From assembly GCA_963691655.1 (NCBI GenBank), contig OY829326.1:93675235-93739234 (forward strand): a DNA stretch of 64,000 nucleotides, given 5' to 3'. Numbering within the stretch: the first letter of the stretch is position 1; each line of letters begins with the position of its first letter. The DNA comes from Toxonevra muliebris (lineage: Eukaryota; Arthropoda; Insecta; Diptera; Pallopteridae). Made by a program: the position numbers and the translations under genes. Of the stretch, positions 1 to 12,015 are shown piece by piece. The notes under the pieces are model-generated. The model was given only the letters and a program-made list of their open reading frames with translations, made no database searches and was not told the DNA's origin.

Positions 1-1130
1 TGAGCCACAACTAGCGCTATAGCGTCGTTTTGAAACACCTTCCTCACCGAACTAGAATTAATTATGTGCTCTAACTAAACTCACCCCGTAGAGTTTAGGT
101 ATCCTAGCAGTTTCTTTGGATTGACTGTCGAGCAATCGGACAAGTTATCGAGGAAATACTTTCCCAAGAACCTAGGCTGGACATTCACAAAAGAAGTGGG
201 AGATTGTTTCTTTTTCTTCAAAGTTTCCGCAACTTCTGTAGTGGGTGTTAAAAGCGAATCACAGTTTTTCTGCGCGAGTACCTATACACAAGTGGCCGGT
301 GTAGGCTGCTGTTTATCTAGCAGTATCGTTACGATCCCTGGTTAAAAACTCGCGAGACCTACCCTCATTATATGAGAACCATGTCGCACGCGAGGTAATA
401 CAGGACGTTATTTACTTCCACCTTCGATTAGCCAGTTGAAGACAGTGCAGGTACATGATTCTCTTTACGACTCCTAAGGGAACTAAAGCCGGTACCCCTA
501 GAGATTCGTCAAGAGAGGCCCCTGAGCGTGCTAATTCATCAGTTTTCTCATTCCCTATGGCTTTTTTCTTTCCATTCTGCCCTTGTAGGAAATTTTGCCT
601 TAAAATCGCTATTGAAACATAGTTGTGGGATGATGTAATCTGTTTCTTTGAACACGAAGTTTAGTATAGTACCTACAACTTTACTGTGCCCATAAGTACG
701 TTCGTTGTCTTAAGCCTTACCGCGCTATTGAAGGCAATTTTTTTGATGTGAAAGCCAATAGGAAGGAGATGTAGCATTACGTTCAGAGCATCCGTAGGGC
801 AAATACGTATGGCTCCTGTAATACCAAGACACGCTGTTCTCTGAACTCTACTGAACTTCCGAACACTGTAGCTCTCACCTAGTGCTGGCCACCAAAACTA
901 TTGCACCGTAAGTTAGTAGCGGACGCACTATTGCCGTGTGTAATATCAGGCCGCAATATCCATATTTTGCCAAACAACCTGTTGCAGGAATAATAGGCCA
1001 CACGGGGGCTTTCCTCGCCCGTAACTCTATATTGGATTTCCAATTTAGTTTTGCGTCCAACAAAACCCCCAAGTATTTGGCCTGAACTGATTGGTTAAGT
1101 TCAATAGACAAAGTTATCTTATTAACTTAG
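1..1130 (-). mobile_element. Non-LTR retrotransposon (LINE) relic: RT C-terminus, RNase H and 3' zinc-knuckle region
   Basis: Read on the minus strand, 1111-875 encodes the end of a reverse transcriptase: YLGVLLDAKLNW, then HTAIVRPLLTYGAIV, the thumb region typical of Jockey/I/R1-group LINEs. Downstream, at about 560-430, the phrase GNEKTDELARSGAS is the last RNase H motif (GNE.ADELAR). Further on, at about 295-170, CRSCGNFEEKETISHFFCECP matches the Cys/His-rich segment near the 3' end of such elements. The pieces lie in different frames with stops between them, so the copy is dead. It runs off the left edge of the window, so its 3' end is not seen. Family order (RT, RNase H, CCHC-like) is known; the exact clade is inferred. 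No host gene is seen in this stretch. Confidence 0.82.
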
Positions 1131-3450
1131 AACAATTCAAATAAATAGGATGTGGATTTAAAACTCTGAAAGCTCGAAATCTAAGTGAAACTAATTAAAA
1201 TTACACATTTCGTATTAAGCAATTTGCCTTCTTATTTGCCGACAACATACATTTAAATTACGAGATGATGAGAACTCGGCATAATGTAGTCCTTAATCTT
1301 TGAAGAAAGAACAAATCCATCAAATACGCTCAATTTGTCAAAAGTCTTTCAATATCGTATTAAAATCAGCAGGTATTTGCGGGTTCACGCTCTACTTCCT
1401 TGAAATGATGACAACAATTTAAAATCAATCAGTATACATTCTTCATAAAGAGCCCTCATTACAAAAGCAAAAAAAGAACACAAAGGGTGCAAATAATATA
1501 AGGAGATGATGACATGAGGGGTAGGGTGGTCCATACCGTATGCCCTTGGTACGAGTAATCCTTAGTGCTTTCGAAATGTAAGCATAAGACACAATAGTAA
1601 TTATTGCCTAAATAATTGCAAATGATTTCTGGTCTAATTGAATACATCAGCAGGGCAAGGAGCAGTGAGGGTTTGGATTTTCATACATACATACATATGT
1701 ACGTACAATTACAAGTGCATTTCATACAATAAAACAACAACAACAAGAACACAGATACTGGCACAATGGCAACAATGCAGTTTAAATGTGAAGTTGTCGG
1801 TGTTAGAAATTCGACATAAGGCCAACTGTGAAATTCTACTCGACTTTTTCCTCATTCATTTCATTTCATTCCGATTGACTGCAAACACCTCAGGGTGTCG
1901 CACTAAAACGCACAGTTGGGCGTTCGGTGCATAGACCGAAAACGAATGGAGAAAATATTCATAGAATATGAATTTAGTATGTATGTATATGGACCACAAT
2001 TGAGACAATTCCTATATGAGTTTTTCCTACATTTGTAATTTGAAGAATGTGAACAGAGGCTGAGGGGGAGGGTAAAATCTAGAGTAAAACATGCGAAAAC
2101 TACTCATACATACAAAATAGCAAAATAAACTAACAATTTGTAATTCTAGAGCAAAAACAGAACCAAAAAAAAAATAAATAAATAAATACAATAACAACAA
2201 GAACAATAATAGTAATAAAATAGCAAATGAATTGTTGTATTATGCCACAAAATTTGAAATCAATTTGCTACTATACATACATACATAAATACATATATGT
2301 AATCGTATATATGCGTATGTTGCTGATGACAAAGCAGAAGGGTACTAAAATAAAAATAGGGGTATGTAATATGTGTGTAAATATACAGTTGTGTTCATAA
2401 AAATTGAGTCACTACGATCAAGAAAGAAAAACATATACACTTTCTTTTGTTTTGTATTTTAGGGGCACAACGACGGGTTTCTGGAGTCAACTAATCCTTT
2501 GCGTCTCTCTACAGGGCATTATCACTTTGCTGCTTTCACTCCAGTCTGCGAATTCCTTGAAATGCTCAATTTCATTGTGAGATTCGGTGTTCTAAGATCG
2601 CTCAAAAAGCTTCAAATCGATTTTGTATAGTATCCAATACTTGCCAAACTATTCCCTACTTCTCTCCCCCATTCTCTTTATTTATTTATGTAATTATTGG
2701 ATCAATAAGGTTCTAGGTGTGCTGATTGTTGCATACTTTTCCAGGACATCGATTTTGGTACGTTTTATATTCGAATTTATTTGTATGCTGAGAATCCTTG
2801 TTCAATTGGAACGCCTATTACAAATCGATTTGATTGTATTTAAGATATTTTGTTTTATTTGTTAAGCAAATTCAAATTTTCTTTTACCATACCTACTAAG
2901 TTAAAAGAAAAACACTTGTTTGGGGACAAAAATCTAATAAATAATCCCATTTTCAGTAGAAAAAATCAATATACAGAAATCCCACGATTTTCATTTTAAA
3001 ACCTCGAAATTCCATTAAAAATGATAATGTTAATTTACTTGATTAGGAGAAAAAGTTGTAGCTGTTATTCTCCTGAAGCTTTCACGCACGGAAGAAATTC
3101 ACCTAACGACATATTTTCCGGATCTAGCGCAGTGTGATCCCGTTGTTTCCAAAAAAAAAACAGTTTGAAATTGAAATTTAATAAATGTATTGAAATCTGT
3201 GGAAAATTAAAGGGATGAAATAAATTCCTTTTTATCTGTTTTTACCAACCAACTTTGTGAACTTTTTTTTCATGTTGTTGTCACCTGCTGAGCATATTCC
3301 AAAAGAATATCAATTCTCAAAGTGCGTCAATTCGTATTGTAAAATCGAGTTTCTGGATTGCAATGTTCAATCCCAAATTCTTAACTCGATTGCAAATGTT
3401 TGAGATGAAACTAAAAAAAGGTTCCTAGAATTAAACCGACTATTTTAATC
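1131..3450. other. AT-rich intergenic DNA, no gene recognised
   Basis: Only short, uncharacteristic ORFs occur here. Visible structure is limited to microsatellites: TACA/CATA runs near 1681-1700 and 2275-2300, an AAC run near 1733-1748, and AAAT near 2170-2186. At about 2385-2410 the string CAGTTGTGTTCATAAAAATT resembles the terminus of a Tc1-like element, but no partner end was found. Confidence 0.5.
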
Positions 3451-3625
3451 GGCAATGGAAAAGCCACCAAGTGTTAACAAATTGCTGTATATAAGCTTTC
3501 CTATATCACCGTTCGGACTCGGCATAAAACTGTAGGTCACTTCCGTATTAAGCACAGCTCAATACCGTTGCCAGGAAAACTTAAGTGGAATCACAATGGG
3601 CTTTCTGGCCTAAGTGACACACTTC
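3451..3625 (+). repeat. SINE-like body module, copy A
   Basis: This segment has the order GGCAATGGaaAAGCCACCAAG, then CGTTCGGACTCGGCATAAAAC, TGTAGGTCactTCCGT, and finally GGGCTTTCTGGCCTAAGTG. The same ordered blocks recur at 25355-25540, 26519-26668 and, inverted, 28291-28462. It is therefore a dispersed repeat. No tRNA-like head is seen just upstream of this copy, so it is 5'-truncated or an older subtype. Confidence 0.7.
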
Positions 3626-4449
3626 CTAAAATCAAAAAGCTTGGCTATTCCAACGAACCAACCAAGGTCTAGTAACGACAGCATAACAGACAGGGTTATT
3701 CAATACTTTTTCTATAATCTTATTACGATTTCGTACAGTGCGCAGTACGGCTTCATACAAAGTTCAAAAAAAAATATAAGGAATTATCTGTCTGAACACA
3801 ATAATTTTTGACATGAGCCCTTTTTAGATCGGGAGGGGAGGGGGGGGGGGAGGTATTATGAAAGTGGGTGTGACCCACAATTTTTACAACAGAAACGCTG
3901 AATTAGTTCCAAAATCCGTAGTTTTCAAGACATTGAAATAAAAATTTTTCACTTATCATTATTAATCAAGTATCATTGGAAATTTTGTTTCCCCCTTTAC
4001 TCCTTATGGAATCTTAAAGCTTCTACTAAGCATCGTCCCTAGTATCATTGCAAGGAAGAACTTAAATAAAAAATGTAACTGAAACTATATTAAAAGTGGC
4101 TTTTAATTATGATTTCAAAGCATTATTGGTGTAATTATGTTAACCGGTATTCTTGTGTCTGTATTATGGAGCATGAATTTAACCTCTTCCTTCAACTACA
4201 GATTCTATTTCGATGGTTCTGGCCTTAAATTTGAAAAAGAAATGTCTGAAGTAATAAAAATCATGTAAGTACATCACATCTTTGTTTGTAGTATGATAAT
4301 ATTTATAATCTTTATTTCTACATTCCAGTGCCTCTTTAGATAACTTGTCGTCAGGCGATTATGGAGAAAGGGGATTTCCCATAATCTTCTAGCCATGCAG
4401 TAGCACTTTGTGTACACATGAAGGCATTTTGCATCAATCATGCATCCCT
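3626..4449. other. Intergenic DNA with a G-rich tract
   Basis: No gene is recognised. A purine run of GGG-A-GGGG-A-G11 lies at 3831-3850, a possible G-quadruplex or a slippage-prone site. The rest is AT-rich unique-looking sequence. Confidence 0.5.
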
Positions 4450-4725
4450 AGCAGAGTTGGGTAGTAATGATTCCTTTAGGAATTAAATTCCATCTCCATT
4501 CCAATTACAAGGAATTGTAATTGGTACTTTAATGGTTTCAATGCTTTAGTAATGGAATTGATAAAACTTTCAATTCTATTACAAGGAATTGTAATCGGTA
4601 ATCAAAATTTTTAAATTCCTAGGTAGTGGAATTGGAAAAATTTTCGATTCCATTACAAGGAATTGTATTTTGTAATTAAAAATATATCAATTCCTTAAAG
4701 GAATTGAAAATGTAATTGAAAGGCT
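4450..4725. repeat. Degenerate tandem repeat built on the palindrome ATTACAAGGAATTGTAAT
   Basis: About three diverged units of some 70-90 bp each carry ATTACAAGGAATTGTA (near 4504, 4570 and 4654), separated by TGGAATTG-type blocks. The core is itself nearly palindromic, and the array ends in TTCCTTAAAGGAATTG, another inverted match. The array starts just after AGAGTTGGGTAGTAATGATTCC. This looks like a short palindromic repeat family rather than coding DNA. Confidence 0.65.
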
Positions 4726-6750
4726 TTTTTTAAATTTATAATTGATGCACTTCAAATGCATAAAAAATTATGATAGCAACCTTAAATTTCAAATGCTTTT
4801 GGGGGAAGATAACGCATTTGATGGACTAACATTTTGCAAAAAAATTGGAAATTCCTCTTTGTAATAAATGATTATTTTCCGCCTTCGGACCATTGTGTGT
4901 CGTATTAATTTTGTCCACGACTGTATGTGTTTATGTATTTTATACAAATACATATCTAATGGATGAGGAGTGAGCAAGCAAGCTCATAGCTCTTATAAGT
5001 ATTAGCATTGCGAAATTGGTGGTTGATCCCTAAGGGCAAACATGACAATTGCACCGGACACAATTTTATCTTATTTGTTGTTATTGGTGTTTGTTGTTGT
5101 TGTTGTTCTATAATAATGAAGAAATATATGATGTTTTAAAGGACATCATCACAGTCATAAACATTTACATACACACCTACATATAAACATTTAATTTTCA
5201 ATTGAAAATTGTTTGATAACTTTCTCTATTTTTCTATAACTTTTCCACTCTTGTTTTTTCATTTAGCCAATTTGCAATGAATAAATGACATAAATGTCTT
5301 GATGTAGGTTATGTCAATATTATTAACTTTTAGTAGGTATGGTATGCAAATCAATAGTATTGATTGTAAATAATGGTAGAAACTATTCCTATTCGAAAAA
5401 ATTGAAGCACACACACATTTAAATTTTATTTCTTTATTTAGCCCTTATCTTATTTTTGCATCATAAGTGGACCCTATCGCGAGATTTTTTTGTTGCCTTC
5501 TCCCACAAAAGTGGCGAGCAAAAAAAAATTGAATTGAAACGAACGACTCGCGAGTTTTTGGCGCCCCAATAATCAGGCTCCCTGGTGCAATTGCAATATT
5601 TACACCAATAGCACACACGCCACCGTGAATGTGGCTCCAATAAAATGCTGCATTTAGCCATTGTACCAGTATATTTGATTGATTCCATTTATTTCAAAAA
5701 GAAAGTAAAATATTCTAATCGCGTTGTAAGTATTTACTATGGTCGAATTGGTGAGTTAGGCAGCTGGAATCAGACTTATCACTGATTCTACATATTGCGG
5801 GTCAGACCGTCACATAAAGTGTAAATACCATTTTAAAATATACCACACAGATTTCTTTACTAATTACAAGCAAGCACTATTGTAATGGGTGTGGAAGGGT
5901 CGTGGAAGAGTGTGCGCGTGACTTGAAGGAATAAATAATAAATATTGTAAAAAAATCAGTTTGCAGATACCATTTACAGTTGGCGAATTTGTGAACTATT
6001 GCCTTTAGGAGAGAGAATAAAATCCCTGGGAGAGAGAAACTATAAATCGTAGGCGCACAATGTAGTTTTTGTATCTACAACGTATGTTTTTGTAAATAGA
6101 TAAATCTTTATGATAATAACAATAAATTGTTAATTTTTGGATAATATTTGATATGGATAAGGCTCTCAGATGGAAAATTCATCAAACGGGGAATTTGATC
6201 AAAAATCGGAGAATTTAGAAAAAAAAATTTTCCTAAAATTTGATTCATAAAAAACATTTTATTTATTTCTGTACTATCCCTCTTAGAAAAAAGTCTACTT
6301 TTGTATAGTTTAGAGGTTAGTTTTGGTTAGTTTATGCCGAGTGTAATCTAGAATGGTAAATCTAACTAGTAGTTAAATAACTCCTCATGAGGAAAACAAA
6401 GATTATGAAAACTGTCAAAAAAATTAATTTTTTTAGAGATAAATATAAACAATTGTTAATATTATTTTCTGATATGGGCAAAAATTTGTAGCACTTTCAA
6501 ATAAATAGGAATTAAGGTTTGTTAAAGCAGGGTTAAACTAATTTGTAGTTTTTCAAACTTCTCTAAATCTCTGATATCAGCAGATTCTAGGTCAGCTAAA
6601 TTGTTGGAGAAGAGTTGACCTTAAGAAGATAGTCTACATTTGGCAAGTTATATCGTAAGTTAATTCCATAGATGTTTAAAAAATTAACAACAATAAGATT
6701 TAACAATTACACTTATTTACAAATAATTATTATTTTTTTTTTTTTTGGGG
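4726..6750. other. AT-rich intergenic DNA, no gene recognised
   Basis: No ORF shows a recognisable domain. A GTT microsatellite occurs near 5079-5106. A slightly more GC-rich island at about 5460-5690 holds a 75-codon minus-strand ORF with several cysteines but no recognisable motif, and I do not call it a gene. Confidence 0.45.
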
Positions 6751-6936
6751 CAATGAACACCACTATCCAATTCCTATGTAAGATTTTTAATTGAATTGAA
6801 TTTTTTTATCGGAGCAAAAAAGGTTTATTCACATAATTACAAATATCTTGCAAACTAGGAACTCGATTTGAACAAGTAGTATATGAAATTAAAGATATTA
6901 AATTTTTACATAGGAATTATATAGTGGTGTTCATTG
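6751..6936. mobile_element. Miniature inverted-repeat element (MITE), about 186 bp
   Basis: The left end CAATGAACACCACTAT plus AATTCCTATGTAA is matched by the inverted right end TTACATAGGAATT plus ATAGTGGTGTTCATTG. The arms are about 32 nt with two or three mismatches. The interior is AT-rich and non-coding. No clear target duplication could be fixed by eye, so superfamily is not assigned. Confidence 0.8.
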
Positions 6937-9138
6937 GTAATTTTAGTTGCAAACTAGTGTTATTAATGTTGTGTTTTATTTACATTTTTTAAAACAGAAA
7001 AGAACATGTTTTTAAATTTAAAATCATATTGACATGTCGATATAATAGAAATTATTTTACAATATAGTAAAAAATATATATTAAAGGCCAACTTATTTCA
7101 ATTCGGCTATTAAAAAAATATAATATCAGTAAAAATGTAATGTTTGCATTATATACATTAAAATGCCTCGAGTGCCATACACAAAAAAAATCGGTTTTGT
7201 TGAACACCTCAGAAAATGAACCTCTGTGTATTTTATGATGGTTCTCTAAAGATTTCAGCTCTAGCTATTACTGTTCGTGAGCTGGACCATTCTGAAAAAA
7301 CCTCTTAATGGGAAATTTTTTTGAAATTGGCTTGCTGTGCGGAAACATCTTCATTTGTTTTGCGATCCAGTTTTACATTGTGTCATACAACATATAAATA
7401 TAGCCATATAATACAAATATAAATTTATAAAACATATTTATTAAAGTAAAGCACAAATATAGCAAAGCTCAGAAAAAAAATTGTCCTTTCGACGGACTCC
7501 ACTAGTCAATTAATATGTACTTCCGAATCCGAGGTCTGAATTTCAAAGTTGAGAACTCAAGAAGTTAAGTGGTGCAAGTAGTAATCAAATTTTTCTATAG
7601 CCTCAGACAAACTCCACCCAGAGAACTTTGTAATGCAAAAATATGAAATTTTAGAAATCGATTCAGTACTTCGTTTTTTTGTAACGTAGGAAAGTTTATT
7701 GAAGTTATGCTGTGAATTCAGTTACGGATTCAGTGGTCTGAAGTGTTTGGAATACGACTTTTAATGTTTTGGAAACGCGGATCCACTGATGCATTCCAAT
7801 TAAAAACTTTTACTTACATTTAAATGCATCAGTAAACCCTTTGGTGAGCCTTCGCCTATTTTTAACACTAAATTTGCGGAATCCGTCAATTTAACGGGTT
7901 TCAAATTTAAGATTTACAAAAACTTTAAAAAAACTAAAAATTAAGAACGCGGAGGTCAAAAATAAAGCTCATAAAACAAAATATCCAAACAAATTAATGG
8001 CGTTCCGTGTGGGCCACTCTTTCACACATGTATGACTATACAAGTAAGTATGTATGTATGTAAACACACTATTTAGGTAGTCATTGGCCTTATTAGGCAA
8101 GGAGTGTGCAAATATTTGTGATGCTGATCTTATTGCCACCTCGTGTTAGCTCATTTTAAATTTGCGGGGCACTGTGCACGTGCCAGCACTTTGTAAATGC
8201 AATTGTTATGCATGCTACTGAATGCACAGAATACTCCCTTTCCCCCTCCTGTATTCGAGTCGCAGAGGAGTCAAAGAAGTCAAAAAGTGTGTCACGTGTT
8301 CAATGTTTGACATTTTGCTTAGTTTCAGCGACAATGTGTGAAAAGTGTAAATATAAGAGCACAACCATAAGAGCTTCCTAATTTTGCACGACGGGATATG
8401 CGACAAGTAGGTGTTTCACCAATAATTTTCATGCTATTGTATATATACATACATATAGATGTGTGTGTGTGTTTATGTGTATGATGAATACAATATGAAT
8501 TTATTAAATAAAACATTTTTTTATGCAATATATTATTATTTTTTATTTATTGTTCAATTAAGTGACACCTTTCTTTCGGTGAGGAACGTTCCGCCCATTC
8601 AACACGAAAATACACATGGAACAATTGCAATAAAGTTGTCGCATCAACGACGAAATACCAATTTAATAAAATAAAATTAAAAAAGAGAGAAATGAAGAAA
8701 CGTTTTTGTATGCGGCTTAATTGAATACATTCAGTTTTATTTTTGTTATTTACTTTTTGCATTGTTCATGATGCTGGTGAAACATAATGAGGCCAAGCGA
8801 CTCAGTATTTTGTATGGCTCTTTTAATTCGACTGACAAAAATAATAAAAAAAAGGTTATTGCACATTTTTATTATTGTTAACAATATGAAACTATATGTT
8901 TCGATTGCTATGATTATATTACTATATTCCATTTAAACTTTGGCGCCGATTAGAGTTTCACTACTTTTGCTTGATCAAAAAATCCAGAATCTTGCATGAT
9001 TTTTCAAATGATATTTTTTTATTTATTGCCTTTCATTCGAAACAAATTGGTTGTGGCTTCAAATCGGTTGATCTTGCTTAGGTGGATAATAGTGTTCAGA
9101 TGGCTAGTACCGATAGTGATTATAACTGATAATACGTT
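6937..9138. other. AT-rich intergenic DNA, no gene recognised
   Basis: Only short ORFs without recognisable domains. Microsatellites include TATG at about 8050-8062 and a TG run at 8459-8471. No RNA gene or long repeat was seen. Confidence 0.45.
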
Positions 9139-9200
9139 GCCTGAGAATTGATTTGGCGTATAGGTATACGTATACATATACGCCAAATCTATTCTCAGGC
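9139..9200. repeat. 62-bp near-perfect palindrome without a loop
   Basis: The sequence runs GCCTGAGAATTGATTTGG, CGTATAGGTATACG, TATACATATACGCC, AAATCTATTCTCAGGC. Pairing it with its own complement leaves only two mismatched pairs over 31-bp arms, and the axis is inside TACGTA at 9169/9170. It can form a cruciform or, if transcribed, a hairpin. Nearby, CTAGTTATACATAACTAG at about 9549-9566 is another palindrome, so the region may be the remains of a foldback element. Confidence 0.85.
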
Positions 9201-10590
9201 GACTTATAGCTGCGTTTTATTCACCAGCTAGTTTAACATATGCGAATAAAACGACGAAGTTGTTAAGTCTCTCCTTCGTTATATTGTTATCCACAATGAA
9301 ACTGCTCAGCAGCTAGAGGTGAAATCGTGAACATTGTTTTTAGTTTTTACTCTTTTTAAGAATATTTAACGATGATTTTAACTTATTTTTTTATTTTTTT
9401 GCCAAACTGTCATGCTTCTTCTTTCATTATTGGCAGTTCACAATAGAATTTGATTTAGTTGAACAACTTGTTATGTATACATAACAGCTATAATTATACG
9501 TGTTATCTCTGCGGCTTTGTTGTTGTTTTCTCATACAATTATCGCTGCTAGTTATACATAACTAGAAGCAAGTGGCGAATAAAAAGCAACTAATATTACT
9601 CTGATATTGGTTTGCGGCAACCTTTGTGCTGGCTTCTATATGATGATTACACTGTTCGACAAAAATCAACTTTTTAAAAAAATAATAAAGTTCGGAAAGT
9701 GAATTCTGGTAGAGCTTAAAGTTTACATCTGACTTATATTTTACTATTTTAGTAAAAACCTAAACCTAAAATATTAGGGTTTATTTCTCATCTGATATAA
9801 GTGTTCAGCGACTTATAACAATATTTTCAGTTGAATCTTTAAGACATATACAATGTGGAAAGCTGGTAAGTGATTTCAATATTGTCGATTGTGGAGTACG
9901 TCAAAATTGCGATGTCTGCCTTCATGTAAACTGTCACTTCAAGCGGGAAAGACATAATTTCTTACGTGTATTGATAATTTCAGTCATTATACTGTTGTTT
10001 ATCTCTTACATGACAAGCCAGAAGTATATGACCAAATTTGATCGTATATTTTATTGGTTAAAACCAAGTTTGGTAGAAGTTTAAAAGTTATACGTTCTGG
10101 TTGCGGATGTAAGTCGCAAGGGATAGTTGAATATGTTGAACGAAATGCTATTAAATTACAATTTACTGTTTACATACTGAGCTTAAAAGCATTTATACTT
10201 TACCCCCGACTGTAAATAAGTGAGATTAGATTTGATTTTATGTTTTATGTAGAGGAAGCTCCTGTTCTGACTTCTGAATCGAATATTCACAAAGAAAAGA
10301 TAACAGACATCAATGAGGTGATTAAAAAGTTTGCCATACTCAAGCCAAGAAGGATGTGTTAAGGTATGGGTATACCTGAACATACCTTCACTTTGCAAAT
10401 GGATTCTGGATTAAAGTGTTTTGGAATCCTTCATAAAATTTTCAGCAAAATTTAGATATTTTAAATAAATTACTCCTAACTTATTTTTTATTCTCCGATA
10501 ACCGATAACTTTTTAAACGGTCAAATCCCGTGTGATTGTTTTTCTTTATAGCCATTATATTTAGTATAGTGTTCACAGAATCGTGTCTAA
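9201..10590. other. Intergenic DNA, possible decayed transposon interior
   Basis: No gene is recognised. GTTTTATTCACCA near 9212 and its approximate inverse TGGCGAATAAAAA near 9572-9585 suggest inverted ends of an old element, but the match is short. The stretch just before the LINE relic at 10.59 kb may contain more of that LINE, although I could not identify a domain. Confidence 0.35.
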
Positions 10591-12015
10591 GCCGCTTCGC
10601 TTTTATGGAAGTCACGTAGGCTGAGGCTGTTCGGTCTAACCGTATTGAAATATCGTTTCGTTGAAAATTCCATTTTCAACGATTGAATTCCAAATTGAAG
10701 GTCCCTATTGACCTTGTCGGTTATCGGAGGGTAAAATTTTCCGACCGATGTAGCGTATTTTAAGCAGAAATTGAGGATACATGGCTTCTGAAGCCTCATG
10801 GAAAGCGCGAATGATCTGCGAAAAATTATTTATTCAGACAGTCATCCTGCTCTGAAGGTCTTGGAAAGCCATACTATAAAGTCAGGATCGGTAAATAAAT
10901 TATATAACTCAATTCAAATCCTCAGTGCGAAAAATAAGCTACAACTTTGATGGGTACCAAGACATTCTGGTATAATGGTGAATGAGGTGGCGGACGAGCT
11001 TATAAAGCAAGGTACATTCCTGAGATATACTGCTTTTCTCCACCTCATTTTACTCTTTCAAAAAAATGAAAATGAATAACGCAAAAAGATATATTGGTAC
11101 AGCAAGATGTACGAAGTTGGGAAGTTTCGACCATAATTTATACTTTTCATACAATTGTCTCTATTTCCTCACTCCATCACTATTTCTCTTTTCTCTATTT
11201 GCAAACCGAATCGTTTCTAACGATTCATCTGGTGGTGGAAAATAAATATACTATATAATATATATATATATATACTATTGCTTTTATTATATTTCAAATA
11301 AGTCCAATTTTGCAAGGATCCGATAATTTTTTCTACTTTTTATTAATTTTTAAACTTTTCAAATTTAGTTTCAAGGCAAAGCACATTGAGTCAACAGAAG
11401 GCAAGAGACCAAAATTTTGTGAATCAAAATTCCAAAAATTTGGTACCATTTTAAAGGTAATAATATAAGCAGGTAATAAGCAATAACACATCTTTGGGAC
11501 CAGTGTAAAACCTGGCTCTACCATAAAACTTTGCATATACTACAAGTACTTTCAAACTGGAAACAGTGCTTGATGTAGCTGGAAGTTCTTGCTGACTCTA
11601 GATTAAGAAAGAAGAAGAAAATTGAAGGAAATTATACTGGGGATACAGACCAGGACTAGAGCATTCGAAAGCACTATTAGGAACCTATAACCTAAAACGC
11701 TTCAAGGAATGTATAAATTTGTCAAAGAATAGTTAGAATCATTACAGGGAATTACATCTAATGAATCATGTCGGTTTCGCAGAGAAGACAGGGAATCTGC
11801 TAAGAAAATCTTAGCACAGTGCCCCGCACTTATGCATATTCGTAAGAGAAATCTGAGTGGCCACCAAATACCAGATGATAATCTCAACTCCATAGAAGTA
11901 GGACCCATACTAAAATTTCTATTGGAGGCTGGACTTATGGAAATACTATAAGTCCATGAAGGGGCACAATAGATCTTAAAGGTCGCAGTGCGCTACCTCA
12001 ACAATAATAATAAAT
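10590..12015 (+). mobile_element. I-like LINE relic: RNase H and 3' end with (AAT)n tail
   Basis: On the plus strand, about 10826-11015 gives IIYSDSHPALKVLESHTIKSG, then VPRHSGI and NEVADELIKQGT, the RNase H motifs (D.S.AALK; WVPGHxGIxGNExADELA) of I/R1/LOA-type LINEs. A second block at about 11555-11960 reads CRFRREDRESAKKILAQCPA, the Cys-rich 3' segment, and ends LLEAGLMEIL-stop. It is followed by ACAATAGATCTTAAAGGTCGC and an AAT-rich tail. Between the blocks lies unrelated AT-rich sequence (about 11030-11540). Several stops and the lost Trp of the WVPGH motif region show that it is dead. The TAA/AAT tail is known for I-factor elements and supports that clade. Confidence 0.82.

Noticed and set aside
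2385..2420. Tc1-like end CAGTTGTGTTCATAAAAATT
   Set aside because: No inverted partner was found downstream, so an element cannot be delimited.
9700..9810. Short inverted words CATCTGACTTATAT / ATATAAGTG
   Set aside because: Pairing is too short and gapped to support an element.
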